Origin: Acheta domesticus
Taxonomy: Eukaryota > Arthropoda > Insecta > Orthoptera > Gryllidae
Assembly (NCBI GenBank): GCA_031308135.1
Contig: JAHLJT010008756.1
Location: 75,065,397-75,129,396, forward strand
Length of the DNA: 64,000 bases
Direction: 5' to 3'
Position numbers and translations under genes: made by a program. A model generated the notes under the pieces. It was not told the DNA's origin. It was given only the letters and a program-made list of their open reading frames with translations, and ran no database searches. Every line of letters starts with the position of its first letter. Within the stretch, counting starts at the first letter, position 1. Of the stretch, positions 11,151 through 23,300 are shown piece after piece.

Positions 11151-14100
11151 CACTCGATACAGCGATAGTAATTATGTTGTGTTTAACAGGACAGTAGTCA
11201 TGTTTAACTGGCCTTCCATATCCGACTTTCCGTATTATCCGGCGTCCTTTTGTAAAAATCGCTACAATAGATGCTTCGATCGAGCAAATATTTTTTAAAA
11301 TAATTTTGTGACTCATCTTTTTAACTTCTATATCGCAAAGACGTCCAGATTGTTGTTTTATATTGAAGAATATTTTATAAGGTCCAAGCATGAAAAGATA
11401 ATTGTCAAAAAACAAGATTGGACCTATACGCCTCGTCAAATATCCTTTTTAACTTCTGTATGTAACTTCAGTCAATTCTCTTGCTACAAATTCAGTCTTT
11501 CAGACAAGTGTTTGGGTTGTATAGTTGTAAAACACAATTATTAGGTTTGTAATGGGTATATTTACACTATACGTTTACTGCTAATAGTCTCTAAAGCAAT
11601 AAAATTGTAATACTTCATACAATACTGCTGTAATAAAAATCCATAAATTGGTTATTTGTTCTTGGTATCTGATAAATAATTGAGGTTGTTGCCTTCACCA
11701 ATGTTTTTATTTCTAATCAAATCAGCAATTTTGAATTTGCAATAAAAAGCATGATTGGCTGTAATACACACGCTGGAAAGGCATTTCTCGCAGTCATGTA
11801 TACTAATTTTATGAAGAAGAATTTAAATTTTTGAAAAAATTACATGATTTAATCCCAAGTAGATAACTTAAATTATTTATTTGAAAGACCTTTTTCAAAA
11901 TGTCTTAAAAATTAAAAAGTTTTTAGTTTTTCGAAGAATTATATTTTTTCCGTTCGTGCTTCAAATTTTCTTCGTCCAAGTTTTGGTTGAGAAAGTGAAT
12001 ATAAAATTACCAATTTTATGGATTTTGAGAATACGTGCACTTTTAAGAATGAAAATCTTTTAAAAATGTGCCAATGACTACAATGATGCAGTTACTTTTT
12101 ACCTAGTTATTAATTAAGATCAAGCTAGTTATCAAAGACAACTATCTTTTAAGAAAGAGAAAACAAGAGAACAAGAAAAACTCCTTTCTATTCGCAAAAA
12201 TACATTCAGAACGTTACAGTAATTATCACAACCTGGTACATCTTTCATGTCAGTGAAAATTCGCGATTAAATCACTGCAGTAAATGTTCCCTTGGTTTGA
12301 ATTTACGCTAATATTTGAAATATATGAATATATTCATTATATTGCATGACTGCACGGTTTTAATCAACGCTGCTGTGTACACTTTAGTGAAGACTATTCG
12401 AAGTTTTACAAATCATAAATGTAGTGAAAATAAATCGTTTAAAACAAAAATGATCATTTAACCTTTAAATTCTCCTAAATCAAAACAACATATTTCAATG
12501 AAGAATTTTCTACATCTGACTTATTAATATTTCTGTAGTTACGAATTTATAAACTGGAAAGTTATGAGTCGCGAAGAAATTAGTAGTGCGTTAGAACTGT
12601 AGCAATCAGCAATGAATGAGCTTCAAACAAAAGTGTGTGCCTACCTGCATTTCGCGTATGAATCACTCCATTTCCAATGCCATTACATTATCAGCAATAA
12701 GCTCCTTTTTGCTCCTTATATAAACTGCAAAGTAACATGTTTCAGACTGAAAGCTTTGGGTTGTTTATATACTTCTCTGAAATGAGATAAAGACTCGACA
12801 TTTTATTCTGTTAGATATCCCCTGCAGATAGGAAGGTTAACAACCTCCGTAAAGCGTGTTGTTATACAGACCTAATCCTGGTTTTCCTCTCCAAAGTACT
12901 CAAAAGCTCGTAAAGTGGCATCCGGCTTTCATTTTCAGATTATCGTTCAGTCAGCTTTACAATAGACGCAGAAGGAATACGTGTCCTTGCTTCTTCCCGA
13001 CGTAATAACAGTAAATAAAGATCTCGGTTCAATTTAAACTTAGTATTCTAAATCGATACTGTTGCTATTCTTTTAGAAAAGGATCATCTACGTCGATTAA
13101 ATATTTTACCTAATTCGCATCATTTAGATAATTATTTTTAAATTTCGATGTGCATTCATTCAGATCATATAGTTTAAGTACATTTGTTTCTTATTAATTT
13201 GATTGATAAAAAAGTTCAGAAGAAACAAAAATGTTTTCAAATGTGACCATAAAAAGTGAAAATGGAATATTTTTGCTTCAAATTTAACCTTCTCCAGAGT
13301 CGTCGCACATATCTTCATTAAATGAATTATTCACAAATCATTGATTGGTAACGGTAATATGCGAAGATATGTAATATGAATGCAAACCATAATAAAAAAT
13401 GACATTATTGATCAATATATAATTATTACGATATATTTTATTTGTTATTTATTATTATTAATATTATTATAAATCAATAATTATTATTCTTGACGCTGAA
13501 ATCTGATCAAAAAAAAAATTTTAATTCGATTCATTTGATAAAATTTTCTTCTTTCTTGTTACAACAGTTCAAACGTTATCCATAAGAATTTCAGTTTCTT
13601 AGTAGATACTTGGTAGTAATAGTGGGAAGCATTTACGTAATATAAAGCTTATTTTTACTTAACATGATCTAGCAAACAACTTATTTTCCAACTTCTTTTC
13701 ATTCTCACAAGGTGATGGAAAACAAGTTACTGATAAACATTTTTGTGGTTTCATCTATTCCACCAGGTGGAAATTTGATTTTTCCCCAACACGAAACTGA
13801 AAACTATGACACGGCGTTTTGTTATTGCATTCGTTCCTCGCACTACTTCTTCTGCGTAGTAGCATTCTTAAATCTGAAAAATTGTTAAAAGAATTACGTC
13901 TCATACCTTTCGAGCGACCATTTTAATAATTAAATTGTCCTCTTTGGTATCTATTATTCGTGCAAAACGGATAGTACTCTGAGTTAAATGGGTAGATTGG
14001 TAGAAGCTGAAAATATGGTATCAGCCTTAAGGATACGAACAATTGGGAGACTAGCGAAAATAAAGAAGTTGATAACGCCCCGAACGAACCACCTTTCTCG

Positions 14101-16189
14101 ACGTTCAGGGCTGCGGAAATATGTACATGTAATAGCGGTTACAGAGCTTGTGGGACGAAGCCTTGAAAGCGGTCGACACACAGTGTTCAGGAAAACTCGC
14201 AGGAAGTCCGTAAACGAGACACAAGTATGAGAGGGAACTGTGGGTATATTTCTGGTCGTTGACGCGTATTTCTCACCATGCATTCATCCTTTTACTTTTA
14301 AAAAGCACTTTCAGTGAGTTTGTGTGAGTAAGTAGCTCACTGTCAAGGGCAAATTAATATTTTATTACCATTTCATTATGCATTGAGTAGTTGATATTCA
14401 CGGTGGTGATGAATTTAATCATGAGAGTGTTAAAGAGATAGACTGCGTCTATGAAAAATGAAACCAAATTACGTAAAGAAGTGCAAAACTCTTTGGATCG
14501 TTACACCTTTAATTCTCCCCCTAATCTTCTAGGATATATAGCCAATACTAAAAAGTAACTGCTTGACTACTCCTGTAATTGTTCTTAAAAAAGGAAGGGG
14601 CGACAAATAACAATTTAAAGAAATGAAAAATAAAATATTGAGGAATTTTCTTGGTAATATATCTTGCATTAAAGAATAAATGCTAGAAGACATGGTATAT
14701 TTGAAATGAAATATTTACACTAATAAATACATATTGCATGCATCTTATAAACACATTATTTAGTTTGTTAGATATTTCAGGGAAAGAATAAGAGAAGTTT
14801 AAAATAAATTAAATCGCTTTATGAATTTAATTCCTGATACCTGAAAATTAAAAGGTCTGATTCCAATTACAATTAAATCAAATCCAATTGAAGTATTGAT
14901 TTTGGAAACTAACCTGTATACTGTTTAACCGCTTGTATTACGGTGTTAAACTAAACGGTGTTAAACTTCATTCTTTATTTCAGTATTTTTGTACCTTATT
15001 CACAAAATATTGTCAAAGTTCCACATTACTGCCAGGGGTTTATATTCTTTAGAACAACATAGAGTAGAATAAATAGGGGTAAATTTGAGAAAATTATGTC
15101 TGAACTAAATGCGCGAGCTATATAAACTTTTCCCCCGCTAACCTATAACTTAGCGTTTTTTACGCATTAACTGATTTGCATAAATCTTTTTCTTTTAGTT
15201 ATTACTAGCGTACCCGTGTGAGAACTCTCGCATGTTAAATCCCACCCTTTCCCTATCCATTTGTCTATCCTTTCCAGTAAGGAGAGGAACTACTAATGTT
15301 CTTACAGAATATCAAACAAAATAACAATGCAATTGATGTTTGAAACAAATTTTCAATAAAAGTTTATTCAGCATGATAGAGAGATGTTCTTTGAATAATT
15401 TCTTCAAATGTTGTTTTTAAAGAAATATGAATTGTTCCATCTTCCTTGAGATTAGCTTTTCGCTTTCCTTGATTGTCACAAAAATAATAGAAAAGGATTT
15501 TACTATTGAGAAAGCCAAGTAAAGTAGTGCGAAAATACCGGATCGGGTAAGTACAGACCTACTCATTGCAATATTATTTAACTTTCCTTGATTTGTTATG
15601 AAGAACCGAGTGGGTTTTGGAGAGTCAGGATACCAGCTTGCTTGGGTGCGAAAATTGGAAAATAATTTGCATACTAAAAAGTATTGGATTATTTTCTGTG
15701 TCCTTACGTACCTCAAGAAAAGCAATTCCGAGCCAAAAAATAATCAAACTAAATTTTCACTTTTGAGTACTAAATACCATTTGTTAGCATTAGAAACAAT
15801 TTAGTAGGCATTAGTAGGCCCACTTCGGTACATGGGAATGTTGCTCAAACGATGTTTGCATTTTTAATATCTTAACGAACCGACACCTTGAGTTTAATAT
15901 CAAACGTTGTTTTATTTACAATATGAATTTGCAGCTAGGCCTTGATGTACATACAGATACTGCCAACATTTAAAACGTGCATTTGGACTGCGATCTTTGG
16001 CAGTTGTAGAGTGACTTGGGCTATTCTTTCTATAATTTTAAATTTAGTTGTTTTTTTAATTGCTTCACGTAGTATTGTAGGCTAGCGCGTTTGGTGGTGC
16101 AATTGCAATAATTTCCCATGCGACATTGGATTTCCCGTCTTGCAAAAATTCCGCTTGAGCGGCAACTCTAACCACGTCACGACAAAGCT
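11151..16189. other. Long AT-rich intergenic stretch, nothing recognised
   Basis: Most of this stretch is AT-rich with many A and T runs. A short island of balanced composition at 13984-14283 has open frames on both strands (80 codons plus, 99 codons minus) with no recognisable product. No repeat shared with the rest of the window is visible. Confidence 0.5.
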
Positions 16190-16194
16190 CTAAT

Positions 16195-16400
16195 TGTGCT
16201 GTTCCGGGGATAATTACGGCATTTTAATTTGGGGGGGGCCCTTTACATGAAGCTCTGTGAAATTTTCAAACTTTTCTGGGCAATAAATGCATTTCTTTCT
16301 TTAATTGTTTTCTTCGAATAGAAGAAAGTACTTTTATAAATATGATTCAGTTCAGAGTTTTATAAAATCCTCTTAAATTTTCAAAATTTAAAATGTTCAG
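16195..16400 (-). repeat. Possible fragment of transposon family TE-B
   Basis: GGGGGCCCTTTACATGAAGCTC followed by TGTGAAATTTTCAAA is the complement of the TE-B phrase that reads GCTTCATGTAAAGTA in plus-strand copies (27490, 62518). The flanks of the fragment cannot be set, because the rest is generic AT-rich sequence. Confidence 0.4.
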
Positions 16401-19370
16401 ATTTATTTACGAACCAGTTCTAAACCTTCAATATTAAATTTAGAAATTTATTTCTTAATTCAATTTATTCCTCAATTTTATATTTCTGAATAAAGTCAAG
16501 TATTTTTTCTTAAATATGAGTAATTTTTTATTATTATCACTACGAAACAGAAAATTTTTCACATATTTTTGTTTTCACTGATTCCGTATTACATAAAAGA
16601 CTATTTCATTACTCTAGAGTTCACAAATGGGAAACGTACTCGTGTCCTTTAGGCGTGTTGGAGGAAAATGTGATGTGGTTCTGTGATGGATTATGATGAA
16701 TTCACATGTGACAACTATCGTGTTATATCTTGTGATTTTTTCAAAAGAGATTTCATTAATCACAGTCTCTATGTCGCTTTAACAATTAAAAATGACTTAT
16801 AAGCTGAGACGTTTAGTTTGTTTGTTTTTTTCTGTGATGGAGTTCAGTAATCAGTCGATCACAGTTCAGATTGAAAAAATATATTTCTCTATGTAAATTG
16901 GATAACTAGTTTCACGAAATAAACATTGCAAAAACAAACTCAATTTCCAAACGATTAATACTTGGTACAAGCATTTGAACCTCTTATGTCGTGAGATGCT
17001 ACACATTTTAATTTCAGGCTAGCATCAAAATTTAGAAAACAATTTTTCTGAATTTTCCTTGTTTTCCAAAACCGTCAACAACACATTTATCTGATTATAT
17101 TATATTGAATTCATTGAAATATAAAACATTATGATAGCGATATTGATATCAACTGATTTAATTCATGGACAGGAATAAAATGATTTGTTGAAAAAATAAC
17201 TCATCCACATGAAACAGTATTTTATTTCTACAAACGATTCTCAAATTCTCAAAAAGTGAAAATATTGCAATACTTCTTTGAAAAGGAAGACTAAATAAAA
17301 ACGACCGTTGCGAAATTGTACATTCAGCGCAAGAATAAATGTTTGAAAAGAATCGGGTAACACAACGTACGTAGTTCAAGCTATCGTTATTAGAATTAAA
17401 ACTTTACATAGCACTCACTGTAACAAATAGAAATGCGAGAACCAGTGAAGTTAACGCGAAACGTGTCCTGCCGAATACATCGTGAATAATACACTACTCA
17501 TGTTTCAATAATAATCTAGCAGCTGTTACAAAAAATACATGTAACGGTAAATTAACTCAGAGATGAAAAATAAATTCCAGGGAAACTACGAGATATTTGT
17601 TGTGTTCAAAGTGTTTTATATCATGTTTGAATCTATTATGCCTGTTAAATACGAGAATTTCAGATACTTGTTACTTCCCGGCGTGAAATATGAAAATTGT
17701 ATTAACCTGATAATTGGAATCGACGAAAATTTGCGTAGAACAAAGAAAGAGAGACAAATTATTTTAAGGTGGTCATTGTTAAGACAGTTTTTCAATTATC
17801 TGTGGGCACAAAGAAACGTGCTCTTAATTTCAAAATTCGAACACAGTGTTCAATTCCCCTTTTTCACAGTACTTGTACATTTAATGCTCAATAATGCAAC
17901 AAGATGATCACAAAAAGATAAGTGACATTACATAAGATCATTACATACATTATCCTGCGCGACAACTACGACCACTGAGTAATGACTAACAACAACAACA
18001 ACCACAAAATAATTTATTTCTGGGACATTTTTACTTGATATTCTCTGTGCGTTTTATAAATTGTAAATTATTTTTTCATTCGTGTTTTCCATTGGGACTG
18101 CCACAACGACCAGTCACACATTTCCGTAACTTGGGTAATTTCAATGACTAGGCGAATACGAATACGTTAGCACCGAATTAGTATATTAGGAAAGTGAGCT
18201 GTTCCAATTTTAAGTCAGGACTATCCATGTTGACAAACAAATCTAAAATGGAATAAATTGAAAATGAAAGGGGGATGTAAGATAAATAAGCGAACATTTT
18301 TCAACTTATTGATATTATTTATGCGACATATACATCTTAATTTTCAAAAGCAACATCCTATTGAATCAATTGACATTTTTTATGTATACAATTGGAATAT
18401 TGATAAGAAGAATAGGTAAGCAAAGCAACTATTTCTTTCCTTCTTTCTTGTTCCTTCTTTGAAAAAGTTGTATACAGAAAGCAGTCATCTGTGAAGAAGA
18501 CGATGTGTGAAGTAAATCTGACAAACTGACATATTCGAGATATTTACCGAAAAATAACTTTGAAAATAAAGGTAGATTGCAATTCAATTCACACCACAAA
18601 AGCATCCTCCCACTTTTGAAACCAACGTCACGGTTCTCACCGCATCATCAATTTATACTGCATAATTAACTCCGCTGAATGCAACGTATCTACTAATCAA
18701 GGGAATTAACTGCGTCAGAACATGAATGTGTGTCTAGTGTGTTCTCTTTTTTATCTCCACTGGAATGAATATCGTTCCTGTGTAGTAGTGCTGTCGTGCA
18801 AATTAAATACGTCCATTTTTCTTGCGCCATATTTGTGTTTGACCTAATATACGTTCTCAGGTTTGAAAACTATTAATACAATTAACAACATTTTTAACAC
18901 ACAAGTTAATTACATTAATGCTTATAAATTAAAAATAATATTAATAATGAACCATCATTCAAGCTAATTAATATTCTACATATAACGGTTGGGGAATAAC
19001 GGTTTTGAGTTTCCTTTACTGATCACCAAAATCTACGAATATTATCAACGTAGCCGTGGACTCAAGGGGAATTTTAAGTTGAAAATATATTTTGAAATAC
19101 AACACACAACTCGTTAAATATATAATAGCTCTTTTAGAAAAATCCCGAATCATGAGAATATGCAAAATTCAAACAAATGACTTTCGGCTGGGACTGGGAA
19201 TTTTGAAGTTTTCAAAAATGTATTAATTTACCCCAAACAAGTGTTTAAAATGTATCAATAGGAAGCATTGCGTCATAAATGCGTTGAAGCAAAGTAGCTG
19301 CGTTCATCAGACTCTCAATTATCTTCTCGAATCGAGCGCAAGGACTATTCGTGTAAATAAATTGTCTAAT
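16401..19370. other. AT-rich intergenic stretch, nothing recognised
   Basis: A 114-codon open frame at 17563-17907 is AT-driven in composition and unlike anything I know. There is a short AAC run at 17988-18000. No repeat family of this window is present. Confidence 0.5.
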
Positions 19371-19375
19371 TTTTT

Positions 19376-20128
19376 CATTGATTGATTATTGATTCCGAAA
19401 GTGTCAACTACTAAGGTCATTAGGTCCGTAAGTGTAGTAAATGCTACAGTCTGAGAAGTGGCAGTGTTCGTTCTCCGTTTAAATGTGACTGACCTACACG
19501 TCTGCTTGCGGTATTTTTCCCTACAGGATCATTCACGGAGGGGTATCTCCCCAGCCGAGAAAAGCTCTGAGTGCGACATAGGTCTTACATGTTGGAAGAG
19601 CAGTGCCTCTAAGTGTTGTGGTGTTGTGTGAGTCAGGGGATAGGAGAGGGCCAGGTTGATTAAAGCAGTGGTGCCAAGGTCTCCTACTGGTGTCAGTGGC
19701 ACGCCTCGTGGCACCGTGCCATGCCACGAGGTTCTCTGCGCCACTAGCGTCGGGATAGAAAAGTATTAGTAACCCCACCGTTTTACAATAGTGATGGCGT
19801 TGTCTGTTGCGAAAGAATTATGAACTGCGTGGAGAGGCGATTTCATTGTGACACTCGGACTCCCGCTGGTGGCATCGACATTCACAACAGATTAAAGGAA
19901 CAGGGTACTGACCCGGTTATCTTCTGATAGTGATCGGAGAAATCACGGAAAAGTACCGATCAGAGCAGCTGTCGGCTACAATTCTCTCTCACATGGTTGA
20001 AATCGAGGTGGCTATGAAAAGCTAGCGTAGAAAATCTGCTCCCGTATGTACTCGACATCTATGACCTCCCGGTCAATCACGCTACAGAGACAACGGGTGT
20101 ACTTCCACTGAGCCATCGCACTCGGCCC
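19376..20128 (-). repeat. SINE-A, minus-strand copy, split by a hAT MITE
   Basis: The tail ATTGATTGATTATTGATTCC is at the left, followed by TGTCAACTACTAAGGTCATTAGG and AGTGGCAGTGTTCGTTCTCC. The body resumes after the MITE at 19898 with GATCGGAGAAATCACGG, ACTACCGATCAG-like ACCGATCAGAGCAGC and GACCTCCCGGTCAA. The head ends with CCACTGAGCCATCGCACTCGG, a decayed A-box region. The copy is therefore complete but diverged. Confidence 0.85.
19666..19889 (+). mobile_element. hAT-type MITE with 8-bp target duplication, copy 2
   Basis: The 224-bp element is bounded by a perfect 8-bp direct repeat GATTAAAG (19658-19665 and 19890-19897). The left end CAGTGGTGCCAAGG is an intact hAT-like end. The right end is shortened or mutated (its complement reads TGTTGTGAATGTCGATGCCA). 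Internally it matches the reverse complement of 1800-2012, sharing CCATGCCACGAG, TCTCTGCGC, ACTAGCG, GCGTGGAG and ACTCCCGCT. It lies inside a SINE-A copy and is younger than that SINE. Confidence 0.88.
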
Positions 20129-20140
20129 TAAAGTTTCGAT

Positions 20141-20815
20141 GATATTGATTGATTGATTAGTGATTCCAGGCGTGTCAACTGCTAAGGTCATTAGTTCCAT
20201 AAATGTGGAGCATGTGTTTTCCTTGGAGGATGGCGATTATCTTCCCATGCAAGTTCCCGAGAAGCATCCGAAGCAACCACAAGTTCCCGACTAGTCTCCG
20301 GCATTTGCGGTAGTGTAGTGCGTGTTAGTGAAAGTGTGTGTACGTAAGAGATGATAGGACAAGGAAGAGGAAGAAAGGAAAGGCCTCGCGCGTTTGTTAG
20401 GTTGCTGCTCCTGCATTCGCCTGGTATTGACGAGAGAAACCACGGAAAACTACCGATCAGAGCAGCCGACCACTAGAGTTCTCCTTTAGACAACGGATGA
20501 ATTCGACCTAGCTGACAAGCTATATGGTAGCGATGTTTACAGCTTTATTTTGGCCGTTTATCGCATCCAAGGCGCCATTTGGTTTTGTCATGCCAAGAGT
20601 GTTGTAACATATCTCTTCTTTTCATTGCCACTGTTGCACCATCCTTCCATTTCACTCTTGGTCGTCCTCTTTTCCTCCGTCTTGCTGGTGTCCAGTTATA
20701 TAGCTGAGAAGCTGATGACGAAAATCGTGCCACCATTGGAACTCGAACCTAGGACCTCCCAGTCAGAGCCACTGCGGTGACATCAGTTGATGCCCTGAGC
20801 CACCCAAGGTTTCGA
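20141..20815 (-). repeat. SINE-A, minus-strand copy, split by a LINE fragment
   Basis: The copy begins with the tail ATTGATTGATTGATTAGTGA and GTGTCAACTGCTAAGGTC. It continues through AAGTTCCCGACTAGTCTCC, GTAGTGTAGTGCG, GACAAGGAAGAGG and CTACCGATCAGAGCAGC. After a LINE piece it resumes with GCCACCATTGGAACTCGAAC, the complement of a tRNA B box (GTTCGAGTTCC). It ends with GATGCCCTGAGCCACC, the complement of the A-box region GGTGGCTCAGGGC. This is one of the clearest heads of the family. Confidence 0.9.
20545..20706 (-). pseudogene. C-terminal scrap of a LINE reverse transcriptase
   Basis: On the minus strand the frame reads ARRRKRGRPRVKWKDG, then RRDMLQHSWHDKTKWR, ending at a stop codon at 20545-20547. 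A basic RGRPRxxWxD motif followed by a W-containing end is typical of the extreme C terminus of several insect non-LTR retrotransposon ORF2 proteins. No polymerase or endonuclease domain is present, so this is only the last 50-odd codons. It sits inside a SINE-A copy. The first codons in the frame belong to the SINE, not to the LINE. The clade cannot be named from so short a piece. Confidence 0.6.
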
Positions 20816-21000
20816 TCTTGGAGAGCACAACGGCGACGGTGGACAGCGAGCTGTGAGCGGGGCTTATCTCGATGCGTTCCGCATCGCATGCGTACCTGAA
20901 ATTGCGGCGAGAGCAGGGAAAGTAATCGCGGGAGCCATCAGCTGCCGCGCGCACTTGTCACGGTAGTAGTGCTCTTGAACTCTGCGCGTGTTTGGTGCAG
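20816..21000. other. GC-richer block beside a SINE-A head
   Basis: Sequence such as CGATGCGTTCCGCATCGCATGCG and GCTGCCGCGCGCAC is CG-dense compared with the AT-rich flank to the right. The first of these contains GATGCGTTCCGCATC, a 7-bp inverted repeat around one base. No coding frame is recognisable. Confidence 0.35.
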
Positions 21001-21610
21001 GGCATGCAACTTCACTACAAACTCGTACAATTACGTAATATGGCGTCCTTGAGAGCTCATGACGGTTTGTCGCCCTATGACAGTTCGAGCAGAGAGGATT
21101 CATATCAATGCACGGGCAATAAGGCGACGTCTTTTATTAAATTTGATTTTCTCCTTCATTTTCTTCTCCCGCTTCATGGTAAGCCATTGAAGGTCTGTTC
21201 CAACTCAGGTCATACTGCTATGTTCTTCTTGGGCGTCCTACATCCCAAAATACGAAGGGTTTGTAATTAAATACTGTTTCTGTTAATTCTTAATCTCTTG
21301 ATATTTCCAATCTATATGATTAGTCCATTGGCATTTATATTCTTTAATTTTGTATTAATTACTTTGAAATTATGCAATTTAACGTAGCCTTTTTCAGAGT
21401 GCTGATATACCATTTAGTGAACAATAGTAACGGACAATTATTTCGAAATTAAATGATGTTTTGGGTACGAAACACTACAATGTTCAGAAGGATTGCATCT
21501 TATTTCTACAAATATATTAGTTTCTTATCTCTGTGATTTCAATTTAATAGAGGAAGATGCTTTTAATGACCAGTAAATGGATAATGCTGAGTAGAACGAA
21601 GTTTTTTTCT
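21001..21610. other. Intergenic stretch, nothing recognised
   Basis: AT-rich from about 21240 onward. The open frame at 20992-21270 is unrecognised. Confidence 0.45.
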
Positions 21611-21613
21611 CAG

Positions 21614-22366
21614 AGGAATCTTTTACTTTCACGTATACATACGTAAATACGGAGTAATATACGCTGTAAAGAGAGTGTTAAAGAATGCTCCGGAAAATCG
21701 ATTTTGAGATTTCATCGTATCTCATCAAAAATACATATTTTGGTCTCCCCTGTCACCGAAAAAGTTTTTTTTCAAAACGTCTGTTCCTCTTTCTGTGCGT
21801 CCGTCTGTTCGTCCGTCCGTCCGTCCGTCTGTGAACACCACTAGCGATTTTGCGTAGGATTTTTTCAAATTGAAGAAACCCCTGTCCATCTGGCTGGACT
21901 TGATACTTTGAGATTTTGGAAAATATTCTTTAAAATTTGGGGGTACTTTACATGAATCCCCTGGGTCATTTTCTTGCACCACTTCTTTAGCACCACTAGT
22001 TAATTCTTGAGAACCAGAAGTTTTAATTCAATGACGACAATGTTGATGCCGATGATGGGCACTGAATGAGTAGTGATTAATTAATAATTATGTTACAACG
22101 CCTGGGGGCGTAATCTCATTGCCATGATACTTCTGCCTTCCCACAGTAAAACAAATGATAGTTTCGAATGTTATTTGTCCGAAAAGGAGAACATTTTTAC
22201 TGGAACCTTCAGTGGCTTGATTCCACAGCCTAGTACGAACAATAAACGATAGATACAAGAAACACTCTTTTCGCCGCAACATTACGCAACTTTCTCTATA
22301 TTTGCACTAATCTTTTCCGTATAAATGAATACTACGTATACATGTATGTATACTAGAAAATAAAAA
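21614..22366 (-). mobile_element. TE-B, long terminal-inverted-repeat transposon, non-coding
   Basis: The left end TTTTACTTTCACGTATACATACG, continuing AAATACGGAGTAATATACG, pairs over about 80 bp with the complement of the right end TATACATGTATGTATACTAGAAAATAAA; inner parts AGAGAGTGTT and CGCAACTTTCTC also pair. Inside are GTACTTTACATGAA and GCACCACTTCTT, the complement of family phrases, and a GTCC tract at 21799-21830. No target duplication is clear. Nothing is encoded. The same family is at 24490-27784, 33855-34680, 51089-51640 and 62214-62850, but the centre of this copy (21990-22280) differs from those. Confidence 0.65.
21799..21830. repeat. GTCC microsatellite inside TE-B
   Basis: A run of GTCC/GTCT units lies just before GTGAACACCACTAGCG. 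The same place in other TE-B copies has shorter forms (CGGACGGACGG at 27603, ACGGACGGACG at 62641). Confidence 0.85.
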
Positions 22367-22798
22367 CTATTGTTTAATGCTCAATTATTGCGTTTTACGT
22401 CGGATTCTTTCTTTTCTCTTGACGTCTTAAATCAGCCAGCATGCGAGTCCGCCCTGCGTGGTTTGTTCTCTTGAATAAATAACTCCCCCAAAAATTATGC
22501 AGGCAATTTTGTTACTACAGAGTGATAAAAAAGTGTTTGTTACAAATAGTACACGTTTATTTCTAACTGATTTATATTTTATCACCTTTCTGTAAATGTG
22601 ATTTTACATGAAGGGAAGAAGATTCAAAACTTCATTTAGTCTGATTTGATTATATTTTGTTAAAGTAAAAATTGTAAAATAATAAAATTACTAGTTATTG
22701 GAACATAATTGTTTGCAGAAAAATACCCGTAATATACGGCTTCAATTTAACTCGATGTATTTATTTTAATCAATACTTTAGACTGTCTGTTAGAATAC
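22367..22798. other. AT-rich intergenic stretch, nothing recognised
   Basis: No shared repeat or coding signal is seen. Confidence 0.45.
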
Positions 22799-23300
22799 AA
22801 TATTAATATTAAAATTAAAGTTCCAAGAAGTTTATAAACATAAGCTCTTCGCAATATGTGATATCTCAATTGTGAGTATGGATCTTCTTTGCTGTGCACT
22901 TGCCCTTTGTTTTAGAATTTAATGCATTTTCAGCTTTTAATATTACTCTATTTCAAAAACTTTCATTTTATATTTATGACGCACATTTTAATGTGAGTCT
23001 TTTTATTCTTCGCTTTTAGAGTTAACCTCAGTATGGTTGTTACTAATATATCACACTCAGAACCATACATCGTGTCAACAAGCAACATCAGTTATATTCA
23101 GCCAAAGCCTATGTTGTTTATTCATATGGTTCATTATGTAATTCTTATTCATTGTAAGGTCTGATGATGGAGGAAAACTGTCTTCCAAAACGTTGCCCAA
23201 ACTGTATAATATTCCTCAGTGTAATTATGTGATTTTATGATTAAATTTTATTGTTTTGACTGTCTATAAACTTCTTGGAACTTTTATTTTAATATTATTA
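22799..23300. mobile_element. Element with 35-bp terminal inverted repeats
   Basis: The left arm 22799-22836 (AATATTAATATTAAAATTAAAG then TTCCAAGAAGTTTATA) pairs almost perfectly with 23265-23300 (TATAAACTTCTTGGAA then CTTTTATTTTAATATTATTA). The roughly 500-bp unit between has no protein frame. It carries a hammerhead-like core at 23161-23191 close to the right arm. A terminal-inverted-repeat MITE or an end piece of a Penelope-like element are both possible. No target duplication is obvious because the flanks are AT-rich. Confidence 0.6.
23161..23191 (+). other. Hammerhead-ribozyme-like core, probably degenerate
   Basis: CTGATGA (23161-23167) is followed by a 7-bp hairpin: TGGAGGA at 23168-23174 pairs with TCTTCCA at 23181-23187 with one G-T pair and a 6-base loop. 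AAAC follows at once. In the hammerhead consensus the second core strand is GAAA. The G is missing or replaced here, and stems I and III are not convincing, so cleavage activity is not expected. Penelope-like elements and retrozymes are known to carry such motifs, which is why the position in a repeat matters. Confidence 0.35.

Noticed and set aside
13984..14283. Possible exon with frames on both strands
   Set aside because: Neither the 80-codon nor the 99-codon product is recognisable, and no splice sites or repeats support it.
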